Origin: Chara braunii
Taxonomy: Eukaryota > Streptophyta > Charophyceae > Charales > Characeae
NCBI GenBank assembly: GCA_003427395.1
Contig: BFEA01000190.1
Span: forward strand, 885,144-910,911
Direction: 5' to 3'
DNA length: 25,768 bases
Below the pieces are notes generated by a model. It did not search any database, had not been told where the DNA came from, and saw nothing but the letters and a program-made list of their open reading frames with translations. Positions within the stretch are counted from its first letter, which is position 1, and each line of letters starts with the position of its first letter. The position numbers and the translations under genes were made by a program. This document shows, piece after piece, positions 1 to 9,421 of the stretch.

Positions 1-193
1 TCTGCTCAGGGCCGATAGCGCCTCTGTGACTGCTGCGTTTTTTTTTCGGTTTTGTTTTGTTTTTTTTCTGTGACTGGCGCTGCTACAGTCACTATGATGA
101 CGATCGCCCGAAGTCTGAAACGGTGCCGTCGCAATGAAGGAACGGGATCCTTCCTATTCGAGTCCTGGCCTCTGCAGGCCACGAAAACCTTAG

Positions 194-232
<39 letters not shown>

Positions 233-818
233 CGCTCGCTCGCTCGCTTTTTCTGTCTCGCCCCCGCCCACCCTGCGTACCGCCCCACGCCCTCCGCCAG
301 CGCCCCCCCCGGCCCCCCCCAGGCTAACCCCCGCCCCCCCTCCTGTTCCGCCGCTGCCATCGGTTTCCCAACATTCCTGCGGACTACCTGGGGCGCTTCA
401 GAGCTCTTTCGTTAGTTTTTTTTTTTGTTTTCCCCTTTGAGGTCATTATTTTATATTGGGATAAATTTTATATTGGGAAAATTTATCCGCCTTTAGACGC
501 AGAATCCGATTTTCTCAACGAGAAATGCGGGTTGCAAGATCCTTCAGCCATTCAGGACATCGAACGGTCCCGGTCTTGATGTATATTTTAGGCAGTTTTG
601 TTTTCTTTCTCCTTTTCTTTTTCTTTCTCTTTTGCGAACTTTCGTTCTTTCTTTTTTTTTCCTTCCCAACTTTTCCTCCCCCCCCTCCCCCCCCTGAAAT
701 TTTGTGGCCACTGTCAATATTGATACCGACGGTTTATAGCCGCGTGGTCCCGGTCGGGGCCGGCAGCCTCCGAAGTAGGCGAACGGTCCCTCCCTCCAGG
801 TGATTCAAGCCTCCGTCA
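1..818. other. Low-complexity flank, no gene seen
   Basis: The stretch is dominated by T-rich and C-rich tracts and a CT/CTCG microsatellite. Short open frames here encode mostly Ser/Leu/Arg, Phe or Pro runs that come from these tracts. I see no domain and no convincing splice-site-bounded exon. Confidence 0.6.
196..248. repeat. (CT)n then (CTCG)n compound microsatellite
   Basis: About 34 bases of alternating CT are followed by about five CTCG units. The second repeat is probably a point-mutated derivative of the first that expanded by slippage. Confidence 0.9.
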
Positions 819-884
819 GGTGTACCATGTTGTTGGTTTTTTTCTTTTTTTTTTTCTTTTTTTTTTGGTGTACCATGTTGTTGG
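819..884 (-). mobile_element. Bare poly(T) insertion flanked by an 18-bp direct repeat
   Basis: A 30-nt tract (837-866, T with two C) lies between two identical 18-bp copies, GGTGTACCATGTTGTTGG, at 819-836 and 867-884. A homopolymer between perfect direct repeats of this length is what target-primed reverse transcription leaves when essentially only the poly(A) tail is copied, here with the poly(A) on the minus strand. Replication slippage duplicating an 18-mer around a tract is the alternative. Two other loci in this window have the same architecture. Confidence 0.6.
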
Positions 885-1009
885 CGGGTAGTTCACGGCG
901 AACGTGCACGTTCCTGGACTCCATCCCGACCAGGTTCGTCCAGGCAAATACGGATACCAACTGGCGGGTCCGACGATCCACTGCGTGAGAATCCATCCAT
1001 GGTCAAAAT

Positions 1010-1139
1010 GGCTAGAAGTCCTTCGGGACATCCGTTAAAACTGGAACGATACAGAGAAGATTAGCATGGCCCCTGCGCAGCGATGACAAGCATTAATCGA
1101 GAAATGGTCCAAAAAAAAAAAAAAAAAAAAAGGCTCGAA
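1010..1139 (+). pseudogene. U6 snRNA retropseudogene with A21 tail
   Basis: Positions 1018-1110 match plant U6 snRNA almost end to end. The 5' stem-loop is shortened (GTCCTTCGGGAC), the ACAGAGA box and the AGATTAGCATGGCCCCTGC core are intact, and the sequence ends GAGAAATGGTCC. It continues into 21 A residues (1111-1131) and not the T-run that terminates Pol III transcription. No plant U6 upstream element or well-placed TATA box is visible. The flanks GGCTAGAA (1010-1017) and GGCTCGAA (1132-1139) form a likely 8-bp target-site duplication with one mismatch. This is therefore a LINE-mobilised copy and not an active gene. Confidence 0.85.
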
Positions 1140-1307
1140 CCCTCTGAGGGCATACACGCACTGACAGAACCCTGTTTTTTTCCTCCTCCTCAGCGGCAAT
1201 TGTTTTTCTTTTAAGGAATCTGGACACGATTGCGGTACTGTACTCGCTAGTCAGATTATATTCCGCAAGTGGTGTGTTCCCAGCCCGTAGGCTGCGCCTG
1301 GCCCGCA

Positions 1308-1326
1308 GGGGGGGGGGGGGGGGGGG
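1308..1326. repeat. Poly(G) run, 19 nt
   Basis: An uninterrupted G19 run, with G-quadruplex potential. Run length in such tracts is often unreliable in assemblies. Confidence 0.9.
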
Positions 1327-1502
1327 TCGATTATAGTGCATGACTTTTCTATTTTGGAGCGTCGACGTCTGAGGGAAAGTCGTGCGCCTAGCACCTAGGG
1401 TGGATGGATGGGTACTTCGTTTTTTTTCCGCCCCACTCAAAAATAAAGTTCCAAAAAAAAGAATTTAAGTTCCGATTTCACAAATTCAATGTGTTCTTTC
1501 CC

Positions 1503-1688
1503 CAACGCCTGAATCTGGACGTGATTAACGAAATGTGCAGAAATGGCGTTGAGTATCCTCAGCCGCACATCTCCACAACCCACATCCAGATTCAGGCGTT
1601 GAGGAAACTCAACGCTGTAAGTGGGACTTGGCCGCTGCACATGTCCTCAAAAACGTCCAGATTCCGGCGTTGAGGAAACTCAACGCTG
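1503..1688. repeat. Inverted plus direct repeats of a GGCGTTGAGG-containing unit
   Basis: A 21-base arm at 1503-1523 is nearly the reverse complement of 1581-1601, both built around CTGAATCTGGA / TCCAGATTCAG. A second direct copy of the right arm with its flank CGTTGAGGAAACTCAACGCT recurs at about 1654-1688. Each GTTGAG..CTCAAC segment is itself a short hairpin. This may be a degraded foldback element; no terminal duplication was found. Confidence 0.6.
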
Positions 1689-1947
1689 CTATTACTATTA
1701 GTGGGAAGGAGATGGTTGACGTCGAATTTCTTTTTTTTTGTATTTGGTCGACGAAATACCACCGTCAAGGTTTTCGTTTTGTGTTTTTCAAAGCCCCTCC
1801 ATTTTATTTACAGGGGCCCAGGTGCCCAAGGCAAAACGTACAGAGAAAGAAAAAAATCAGGGGCCGCAAGGTCTCCAGCCACTCTTGCCGGGCGGAGCCC
1901 CTCCCCTGTAGCAAGGTCTAAAAATAAGATGAAAAGAAGGTTGCAAA

Positions 1948-2019
1948 AGAGCAGTCCTAGAGCTTTTTTCTTTTCTTTTTTTTTCTTTTTCTTTTTTTTT
2001 ATAGAGCAGTCCTAGAGCT
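1948..2019 (-). mobile_element. Bare poly(T) insertion flanked by a 17-bp direct repeat
   Basis: A T-rich tract with scattered C (1965-2002) lies between two identical 17-mers, AGAGCAGTCCTAGAGCT, at 1948-1964 and 2003-2019. The structure is the same as at 819-884: probably a reverse-transcribed poly(A) tail with almost no body, inserted on the minus strand. The right copy abuts a degraded LINE. Confidence 0.6.
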
Positions 2020-2707
2020 AAATAGAAGACGAACAGTATCCACTACCGAGTCTCCATGTAGGAATAAAAAAACACCAAACGTTGGCCAATCGAAGGCGAC
2101 AAAAGCACATGCTCCGGCCAAGCATGGGCAGCACATCACCAGTCTATAGAGAAGGGCGAGGCCTCGAAGGGGACCAAAAGCGAAGTCACCAGTACATCCA
2201 TCAATCCGCACCAGGGCGGGCCAGGCAGCACACCACTTTTGAAACCATGGTACCGCCGCTTGCAAAGATGCAGCGGCCTCAACTCGGCACATCCAGTCCA
2301 GAGAGCCAATCTGTCGGAGGTTATGCTGGATACGGCAAAACGCTTGCTGGGGTGAGGGAGTCTTCCAACCCCACACCACCTCATTCGGATGTCGCCAGAG
2401 GTGCAAGAGCGCCAGAGCCCACAATGTTTCGAAAACCATACGCAAGCAGTTTGGGAAGATGGAGGCAAAGACTCCCCAGTACAGTAGCTTCATTGATCTA
2501 CAGATTACCCCATTCTGGAGGGAAAGGCAAAGCTTGTCTGTACAAGGCCCACAGTGCCCCACACATATGCTGTGGATCTTCACCGATGGAGTCCATGCTA
2601 CAGTCGGAGCAAAAGGGTCGGCCTTGTCGTCGTTGAGTCGACTCGACGTTGACAGTAAAGTATGGCCGCAGTAGGGACCACACCGTGTGAGTTTTGTTCA
2701 AGGACAC
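2020..2707 (-). pseudogene. LINE reverse-transcriptase C-terminal remnant (zf-RVT region)
   Basis: Reading leftward from 2707, the translation contains a Cys-x2-Cys spacer followed by GEDPQHM. This matches the C-x2-C...E-x3-H start of the zf-RVT zinc-binding region found after the reverse-transcriptase domain of plant LINEs. About 120-170 bases further on, the frame changes near 2500-2540. The second frame continues with FETLWALALLHLWRHPNEVV, which resembles the Trp/Arg/Asn-rich segment that follows zf-RVT. At least one frameshift separates the halves, and no RT catalytic (YADD-type) segment is present. It is a truncated, decayed fragment. Assignment rests on motif pattern only. Confidence 0.5.
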
Positions 2708-2719
2708 TTGCAGCTCACA

Positions 2720-4047
2720 TTTATTCCGACATTTTTTTAAGTTAAAAAAAAAACAAGAGGAACGAACTTTTTTGTTTAATTAGCAGAACAACTGAGGCTG
2801 GGAATTCCTCAACGACCAAGTTCAACCAGAAATGTGGGCAACGTGCTAGGACCATTACCCAGCTTAGGTGCAGGCGTTGGGGATTGAGTCCAGAGGCAGA
2901 GATCACCAAAACGAGACCGCTGCGGCGCTGCCCGGCTGCTGTGACTTTTATCAACCCTGGGAAGAAAAAAGGAAACCACAAGGCATAAAAGCCACACAAT
3001 CCAAAAATTGAGACAACACACACAAAAAAAAAAATCAAGACCAACCAGGTCCCAAAGCCGAACAAATCAAAAGGAAACAAAACACACTGAAAGGACCAGG
3101 ATCTTGCCCACGCCCGCTTCCTGGATCTTGCTGATGGGGCCAAAAAGTTAGATTTTCCTTCAGCTATCATCAAGCCCCCCCTATAAGGACCTCACTGAAC
3201 TACTCACGGCTACTCAAGTCATGCGTAAAAGACGAAACAAATAGTGGTGCATCTTTCCATGTTCTGGCTGAAGATTCATTCTCATTTTGCACGTTTGGCG
3301 AGTAGTGCGGGCAAGAAACCCGTGAAATTCTGGACTTCACTCTACGGTTTAGAAAGCTTGACATCATACAACACCTGGTGGATAAGATGCTGATGTGTAG
3401 GCAAGGCCATGGCTATGGAATGTATGAACCGTTCATCTTTATGTTCGGCTCACAAGTGTAGTCTGTCTAATATGCCGAGGAATACCAAGGTCTCAGAATG
3501 CATCAGTCTGGATTTATGCTCAAATTGACTTAGAATATCGAAATGCATGGCCTCATGAATGTGTCGGCTGTGAATAACATTGTGAAAGTTAAGGACTGTA
3601 CAGTGTACACTAGTTCTAAGGTTGCTTATGGGTTGGCGGCTGCCATCAGTGTCCTTTTAATCTGACTTTTTATCACTTATATTTGTTATCTTTTTTTTCT
3701 CTTTCTTGTCGGTTTGTTGGTCTAATAGTGCGCTCTTTGTAGATCCAGGAGTACGAATACATGTGACATTGTGAAAGGACTGCATATGTTTCTCGAGCAC
3801 GCTGAGAGGGATGTATCCGGGCTTCGTCTCTCACCAGTGGTTTGCTTATCTGGGCATTGTGGTTGAATTTTGTAATTTTGTATGTCATGCAGGTATGGGC
3901 AAGATAACCAATATTTGCTCACGATCATTCGCTACAATTTATCATTTTTAGGTCAGTTGATATGGTATCTTAGAGCTGTGCTCTACTGCCACACACATTT
4001 GACATTGTCTCTCCTGTTACCTCGTCTTTCATGTAACATGGATAACA
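2720..4047. other. Gene-free interval
   Basis: A-rich on the + strand at 2740-3100, then unique-looking AT-balanced sequence. No domain, RNA gene or paired splice-site exon is recognised. Short open frames are not compositionally distinct from background. Confidence 0.5.
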
Positions 4048-4090
4048 CAGAGAGAGAGAGGGAGGGAGGGGGAGAGAGAGAGAGAGAGAG
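4048..4090. repeat. (GA)n / (GGGA)n microsatellite
   Basis: AG dinucleotides are interrupted by GGGA units, then a second GA run reaches 4090. Confidence 0.9.
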
Positions 4091-6887
4091 CCTGATGTGC
4101 GGTGCTGGATGACTTCTTTCTCCTATCTAGACTACTCTGTACTTGCTCTCCCCCCCTCCCCCTTTTCCTAAGTAGAGAAGGGGATGGTTGAAAGACCCAT
4201 GAAGGCAGGATTAGGGGAGGAAGGATTGGCATGTGGACTGGGAATACAAGAGAACTTCGATCGAGGAATCTTGGAGTTCCAGCTGACATTGAGGTGTGAG
4301 ATTCTGGGATACCAGGTTGCTCTAGATGAGGAGATAGGTGGTCGGGCTTGCTTCTGCAAGCGAAAGAGTAGAGTGAAGGATAGAAGCGGGAGAAAACATC
4401 AGTATGTTTGGGGAGGAAGGCAGTATATCGCAAGTAAGGGAGAAGGGCATCCATATCACAAGCACAACAAAACCAAGTACGTGCACTGAGATAGATTTCG
4501 GGCAAACATAGTGGTAGTCTGAGGCAAAGAGGTCGATTGTCGGTCGGTACTCCGGCTTAGGCAGCTGGCTCCAAAACCCCAATCAACATGGCCAGCCTCG
4601 TATGCGAGAGGCACAGTGACTGTTAAAGGGGAGCTACAAGAACAAGTAAAAGGGTTACCCCAAAGAAAGACAAAGTAAGGGTAGTGAAGAATTTCTAAGC
4701 GATGTAATGGATCTATTGTGCCCCATGTTGTTTGCTGTGGAGGTAGAACTGTTTCATTGTTGGACTGGGGTTCATCTCAAGTGTGCTTCATTGTCTGCAA
4801 TAGAGGTAAAGCAGCTGTGATTTTGGATCTACTCCTCTCAGTGGAACAGGGTCTGTTGTGGTGAAAATCTAAAACACACACAAAGACCTTCCACCCGCTG
4901 CCGCACTCACTGGACATCTGACAAGGTGTGACTATATCTGTAAGAAAATACTCCCCCCTTCAAAGCTGTGCTGACCTGCTTGACGAGACATATGCTTGCC
5001 AGGTGCGCTCGCTTCCCCCAGCGCTTTGGCTAGAGGATGGAATGCCTGTGTATGCAGCAATGAGTGTCAACTGCGCGCTCACATCGCCATGACTGTCTTT
5101 TGCTGCATGCAACGTCAAGTATCAATTCTAAGCATGGGAAGCAGCAGCCTTCCATCCCTGATTGCTGCCAAGGAAGCTGGGGTTCTGGTAGGATCTCAGA
5201 CTGCAATAGCCGACAATGTGCATGATGCTGAAGTTGCTGCCATGATTGATAGTGGAAGCCATATCGCTGCGGCTGTGGAATGTACACCACCACGGCTATA
5301 TATTCCTGCAAGTGAGCAATAACGAGAACTGTTATCGAGCTAAGGGGGAGGCTATTCACCCAGCAGGCTCTGCCGTCTCAACCGCTCCCCTCGCCTGCGC
5401 CCTTCGCTTCACCATCCTCCTCGTCTACCGCATCCCCTTCGTCCTCCCCTTCCTCTTCTTCTTCCTCAGCTTCATCATCATTATCAACGACCGTTGTATG
5501 TGGACAGTATGCGGGTTAGATGTTCAAAGTATGCTAAGAAGAACGATTTTGCTTTACAAAGATGCTAAGTTAATTTCAACAACTCTGGATCTCTGAGATG
5601 AAATTATCGAGTCCTAAATTTTCGGAACAGATCGACTTGATATTGGAATCAAAACAGAAACTCAGAGAAAACCTGCTCCGCTGGTGTTGTGAAAATGTCA
5701 CAGAAGAATGTCTCGGTGTTCTCGATACACAGGCCAGGAACAGCAACTACTGAGTCCGATCTCTGCAGTGGGGTAATAACTCTAGTGCTATTGGTCTGGA
5801 TGTGCATCATTTGCGATATGCTTCCATCTGTGCAGCGTATATACGAGTGGTATCCCTGGCTTATCAGCTTCCACTTCCTGCATCTGGCCCCCTACTCCTG
5901 CCTCACTGCTGCCGACCTTCTCCTCTTCCGTTTCCAAAGCTCAGAGCTTACTCGTCTGACACGGCAGTGAGTTTAGACTTTCATCGCTAAGCGACTGAAC
6001 CCTGGGAACCACAACCTTCCACCATTAGTGATAGGGTAGGACTATCCCTTCACCATATTCACTATAAGCTTGACAAAAATGACACACAGTCCGATCATTT
6101 GCCGCCGCCCCCAGCTGACGGTGACCTGTCCCCAGTGCATCTGTGAGGGCCATTGGAGTCATGCAGGCAGACGTGCCTGGTGGAGACTGCAGAAACCGGA
6201 ATGGATCTCCCCCCTAGTGTGCACGTTGCGGAGTCTAGGGATCTCATTGTGCCACTGCAAGCCACTGTCCCTATTACGCTATTGATGCACGTCTCCTAGC
6301 TTGTAATCACAACCCCAATCCTATTTTGGACTTTGAAGACTGTCCAGCACAGCACCATAGTGTCTCCGCAGAAGATCTGTGCTGCAGGTGGTGTTAATAT
6401 GGAAGTCATGACTATGGCATTGATAGAAAGGGAACTGTCCTAAATCATCTAGTCCATTTCAACTTTTGCAAACCAGTCATGGCTCTGCGGGATAATGTTA
6501 GACGCACGCACATCACTTGTCACATTAGTCGTTACTGTTGCGAACGGACCGTGTCCCACTCAGTTGCCTTGCTGATCAGGTACAGTGTGTGGTTGGTCGA
6601 TGGGAGCTTGGATGCGGTGAAGCTCTGTCCCCTTTCGGTGACAATCTGGCCTACCCTCCCACCTTCCCAGTGTGTGATCAAGCTGCAGTACCTGCCTGGG
6701 CAGATCAGATAGATTCTGCCAGCGCTGACGGGAGTGGCCCAAGAAAGAACTGTCGCTGTCCGATTGCATTCTGCGCACATGCGTGTACAGTTCTGTTACC
6801 GTGTGCCCAGCGTGATCTCTGCTCTGACCACTGTGAAGGGGTAATCGCTGCCGGCCCCTGCCGTGGAAATTGGTTTCGGTCTTTGTC
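4091..6887. other. Interval with no supported gene
   Basis: Several moderate open frames exist: about 100 codons on + at 4184-4489, 158 codons on - at 4029-4505, and 108 codons on + at 4996-5322. None shows a recognisable family. The 4996-5322 frame lies between AG and GT dinucleotides that could be splice sites (CCAG before 5002, CAA-GTGAGC near 5310) and could be an exon, but nothing joins it to neighbours. A CT-rich patch at about 5375-5490 encodes an acidic Glu/Asp run on the minus strand, bounded by stops and lacking an acceptor. These are recorded as unresolved. Confidence 0.4.
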
Positions 6888-7034
6888 ATGCACTCACCCT
6901 TCCAGTACTTTGGGACATCCGTTAAAAGTGGAACAATACGGAGAAGATTAGCATGGCCCCCGCACAAGGATGAAACGCATAGATCGAGAAATGCTCAAAA
7001 ATTTTATTTAAAAAAAAAATGCACTCACCCTTCC
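6888..7034 (+). pseudogene. U6 snRNA retropseudogene with perfect 16-bp TSD
   Basis: The U6 body runs from about 6905 to 7000 and retains GGGACATCCG, GAGAAGATTAGCATGGCCCC and ATCGAGAAATG. The catalytic ACAGAGA box has decayed to ACGGAGA. An A/T-rich tail ending in ten A residues follows. The insertion is bracketed by identical copies of ATGCACTCACCCTTCC at 6888-6903 and 7019-7034, a textbook target-site duplication. A U6 copy with an A-rich tail and 16-bp duplication indicates LINE-type target-primed reverse transcription acting in trans. It is non-functional as an snRNA gene: box mutated and no Pol III promoter seen. Confidence 0.93.
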
Positions 7035-7307
7035 CACCCACTTTTTAGCTGCCCAGTATGTTGTTGTGGCCTTGACATGTGTTGCTTAAATAACGACGTC
7101 GACTGAAAGTCTGGTTTTATTTTGGTATACCAACAGTAGGCTATGTGTCATCAACGGTTCTAAAAATCTGTCACAGACAACATTGCCTCTACTGCATGCA
7201 CTTCTATTATCCTGGTCAGCTTCCACTACAAAGCTCACAAGGACACAATTATACCATCTAATCGGAAATGAAATGAAAGCGATCGGAAGGAAAATAAGAA
7301 GAGGGAG

Positions 7308-7355
7308 GAAGAAGAAGGAAGAACAGAAGAAGAAGAAGAAGAAGAAGAAGAAGAC
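7308..7355. repeat. (GAA)n microsatellite
   Basis: GAA/AAG trinucleotides, purine-only on the + strand. This class of repeat can form triplex DNA. Confidence 0.9.
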
Positions 7356-7366
7356 AAACATAAGCT

Positions 7367-7447
7367 GCCTATGTCATCTGTGTACTCGTCAGTGCCTATG
7401 TCATCTGTGTACTCGTCAGTGCCTATGTCATCTGTGTACTCATCTTT
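7367..7447. repeat. 27-bp minisatellite, three units
   Basis: Units at 7367-7393, 7394-7420 and 7421-7447 begin GCCTATGTCATCTGTGTACT. The first two are identical and the third diverges at its end. The period is a multiple of three, so the array stays open in several frames: Cys-rich on the + strand, DEYTDDIGT repeats on the minus strand. No independent evidence shows either is translated. Confidence 0.9.
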
Positions 7448-8156
7448 GTTTCCACACGTTTGGTGGTTGTCTTCTGTGTACTTGTCAGTGCCACCCTCAA
7501 TTTGCATGTCCTCTCTGTAGCGAGGAGCTGGGATTGCAGTGCATATACCATTGCAATCACTCCGCCTGTGTGTTCTGCTCATGTTGAGTCCATGCTCGCT
7601 TTGATGTCTTTCTGTACCTTCCATTCGACACAGTGACTGTAACTGCAAGGATTGGATGTGGTGCTTCCGCAGGCCACACCCGAACCGGTCTTGCAGGTCC
7701 TGCTCCTTTGTCCAATTTTCTGCATAACCAGATCCATGAATGAACATTCTGGCGGTCTGTTGTGTGGGTGGGCTCCTGTGTTTTCTCTTTCTTTCTCACC
7801 CCCTTCCTCGCTTCTTTCCCCCTTGCCTTTCTCATTCTCTCCTGAGTCTCTCGATCTCTTCTTCGAGCAGAACTGCTAAATTCATACAAATGACCACCTC
7901 TAAACAGAGGAAATATAAGGTCCAAGTGTGCTGAGCAGCGAACAGGTTTGTTGGCATCCTGCATTAAACAACACAGACATGACAGGCCTTGCAGCACGCA
8001 AAATACCGCAGTGAAATGACCGTTTCAGTAAAATATAGCAATCGTTTTCAAATATCACATGGTAAGGCCGTTCCAAAGAGGATACCGATCCATCCCGGTG
8101 GGAAAGGAGTCGCTGTGGTGAATTTTTTTGAAACACACACACAAATGAATCCTGGG

Positions 8157-8213
8157 CAGACTGCCGGGGTTCAACCTCCTGATGAGTCGGTGAAAGTCCG
8201 ACGAAACAGTCTG
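8157..8213 (+). ncRNA. Type III hammerhead ribozyme, probably decayed
   Basis: All three helices fold by eye. Stem III is seven perfect pairs (8157-8163 CAGACTG with 8207-8213 CAGTCTG). Stem I is four pairs (8166-8169 with 8175-8178) with a five-base loop. The invariant CTGATGA is at 8179-8185. Stem II is GTCGG/CCGAC (8186-8190 with 8198-8202) with loop TGAAAGT. The invariant GAAA is at 8203-8206. The dinucleotide between stems III and I, normally UH with cleavage after H, is CC (8164-8165), so the conserved U16.1 is replaced by C. That change would be expected to weaken or abolish self-cleavage. It resembles the motif at 24363-24419 in stem and loop layout, so both likely come from one element family. 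Confidence 0.85.
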
Positions 8214-8308
8214 TTACAATCATGCTTTTTTTGAGTGTATAGTGAATATGACAGCACACAGAAAACACAGAACTTATCATAATCCCTATCAATTGATGAT
8301 GCTTTTCC

Positions 8309-8313
8309 AAAAC

Positions 8314-8388
<75 letters not shown>

Positions 8389-8428
8389 AAACGTGAGAGA
8401 TAGGGATAGAGAGAGAGAGAGAGAGAGA

Positions 8429-8470
<42 letters not shown>
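8309..8470. repeat. Compound (CT)(AC)(GA)(GT) microsatellite with crossing complementarity
   Basis: Four dinucleotide tracts follow in order: CT 8315-8348, AC 8349-8385, GA about 8408-8428, GT about 8433-8470. The CT tract begins AAACGTCTC and the GA tract ends GAGACGTTT, so these are inverted arms. AC and GT are also complementary, and the two pairings cross. Confidence 0.9.
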
Positions 8471-8471
<1 letters not shown>

Positions 8472-8843
8472 ATGCATGCATTGTATGATTCCTTGTACAC
8501 TGAAGGGGCGGATGCAGTAAAGTATGTGAAAAGCTTGGCCTCAGGCTGCCTTGTTTAGCCAGGCTGTAATGCAGGCTATGCAGACCTGCAGCTTCCTAGT
8601 TTTTTGCGAAGCGATAAACTTCAGGGGTTGAATCTCTGTCTCATTTCAGAATTCTTTGAAAAACTGCCTTCTTTTTCGTTGTATGCCTCAATCTAAAGAG
8701 CACATGTCCACTCCTGTGCCCAAGTTCAAGACTGGATAGTGTTACACAAGAGGGAATGGTCTGGCTCTACTCTTTGGTTTGGTGGTGGATTCGTGTTTCC
8801 TGCTTCATCCACAGTGATCTGTTCAGAGCTAAGACGTCACTGC

Positions 8844-8959
8844 TACCGTCTTCACCTGAACAAAACACCCTGTCAGTATAGCTGTATTTGGGCCAGCTTT
8901 CAGACCAGATGCAGCGATAATGACCGGGAGTGGGCGTTTTATTCAGGTGAAGACGGGTA
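8844..8959 (+). mobile_element. Foldback MITE, family copy 1 (TA target duplication)
   Basis: The 112-bp element 8846-8957 begins CCGTCTTCACCTGAACAAAA and ends with the near reverse complement TTCAGGTGAAGACGGG, flanked by TA at 8844-8845 and 8958-8959. Internal TATAGCTGTATT and ATAATGACC blocks are shared with copies at 11204-11326 and 15263-15377. The TA duplication and long terminal inverted repeats fit a non-autonomous Tc1/mariner-type element. Confidence 0.8.
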
Positions 8960-9093
8960 TTTCACAGAACACAGCGGTTCTCTTGTCTGAAGCAAGACCC
9001 TTATCTCAGGTGGAGGAGGTAGGCTGGTGATTGCAGACAGTAATTTACTAATTTCTTACCGTAACCGTATGGATTTCTTGCTTCTCATGGCAG

Positions 9094-9421
9094 GCCTTTG
9101 CCGGGGTCTTGTCGACATCGAGATCATTGATGCGAAGAACCCAAAGGACAGGTTGATGCTTAGCGGAGGTGAGGATGATTGCACATGTGGACAAGTTAGC
9201 ATGTCACAGATGGTCGTGTCGGCCAGAAGCAACACAGGCAGCAGAGGCGGCATGTTGAGGGCGGAGTGCTCGGTACACGGAGGGGCCAAGGATGATTCAA
9301 GATTACCTATGGAGGCTTACAAAGATTCCACGAGTGCTGACCGAGAGGAAGGCCAGGGGGCAACTGGGGATCCGGTTGTGGGGCTGAGCTTGAGGATGGA
9401 GAATGCGACAGCTTCACACGG
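9094..9421 (+). CDS. Candidate exon 1 of the coiled-coil protein gene
   Basis: The frame is open from upstream of 9069 to a stop just after 9421. A pyrimidine-rich acceptor (TTCTTGCTTCTCATGGCAG) ends at 9093 and a near-consensus donor, CACGG|GTGAGT, follows 9421. Alternatively ATG 9069 or ATG 9087 in the same frame could be the start, making this the first coding exon. The roughly 109 encoded residues begin LCRGLVDIEIIDAKN, then become Gly/Ser/Asp/Glu-rich with a CTCG motif. No family is recognised. As an exon it starts in phase 1 and ends in phase 2, compatible with 10576. Upstream exons were not found. Inclusion in the same gene is inferred from strand, phase and proximity. Confidence 0.45.

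Noticed and set aside
1018-1110. Functional U6 snRNA gene
   Set aside because: Poly(A) instead of a T terminator, no upstream element or TATA box at the expected spacing, and flanking near-duplications point to a retrocopy.
3226-3245. GACGAAAC resembling a hammerhead 3' core
   Set aside because: No CTGANGA or stem II strand precedes it.
5375-5490. Acidic Glu/Asp-rich minus-strand exon
   Set aside because: Bounded by in-frame stops with no AG acceptor between them; it is a GAA/GAT-biased simple sequence.
7385-7420. Hammerhead-like ACTGACGAG on the minus strand of the minisatellite
   Set aside because: No GAAA partner or closing stem follows, so the resemblance is chance.
7235-7747. 170-codon minus-strand frame with DEYTDDIGT repeats and a Ser run
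   Set aside because: The repeats come from the 27-bp minisatellite and the Ser run from (GAA)n. No splice context or domain supports translation.
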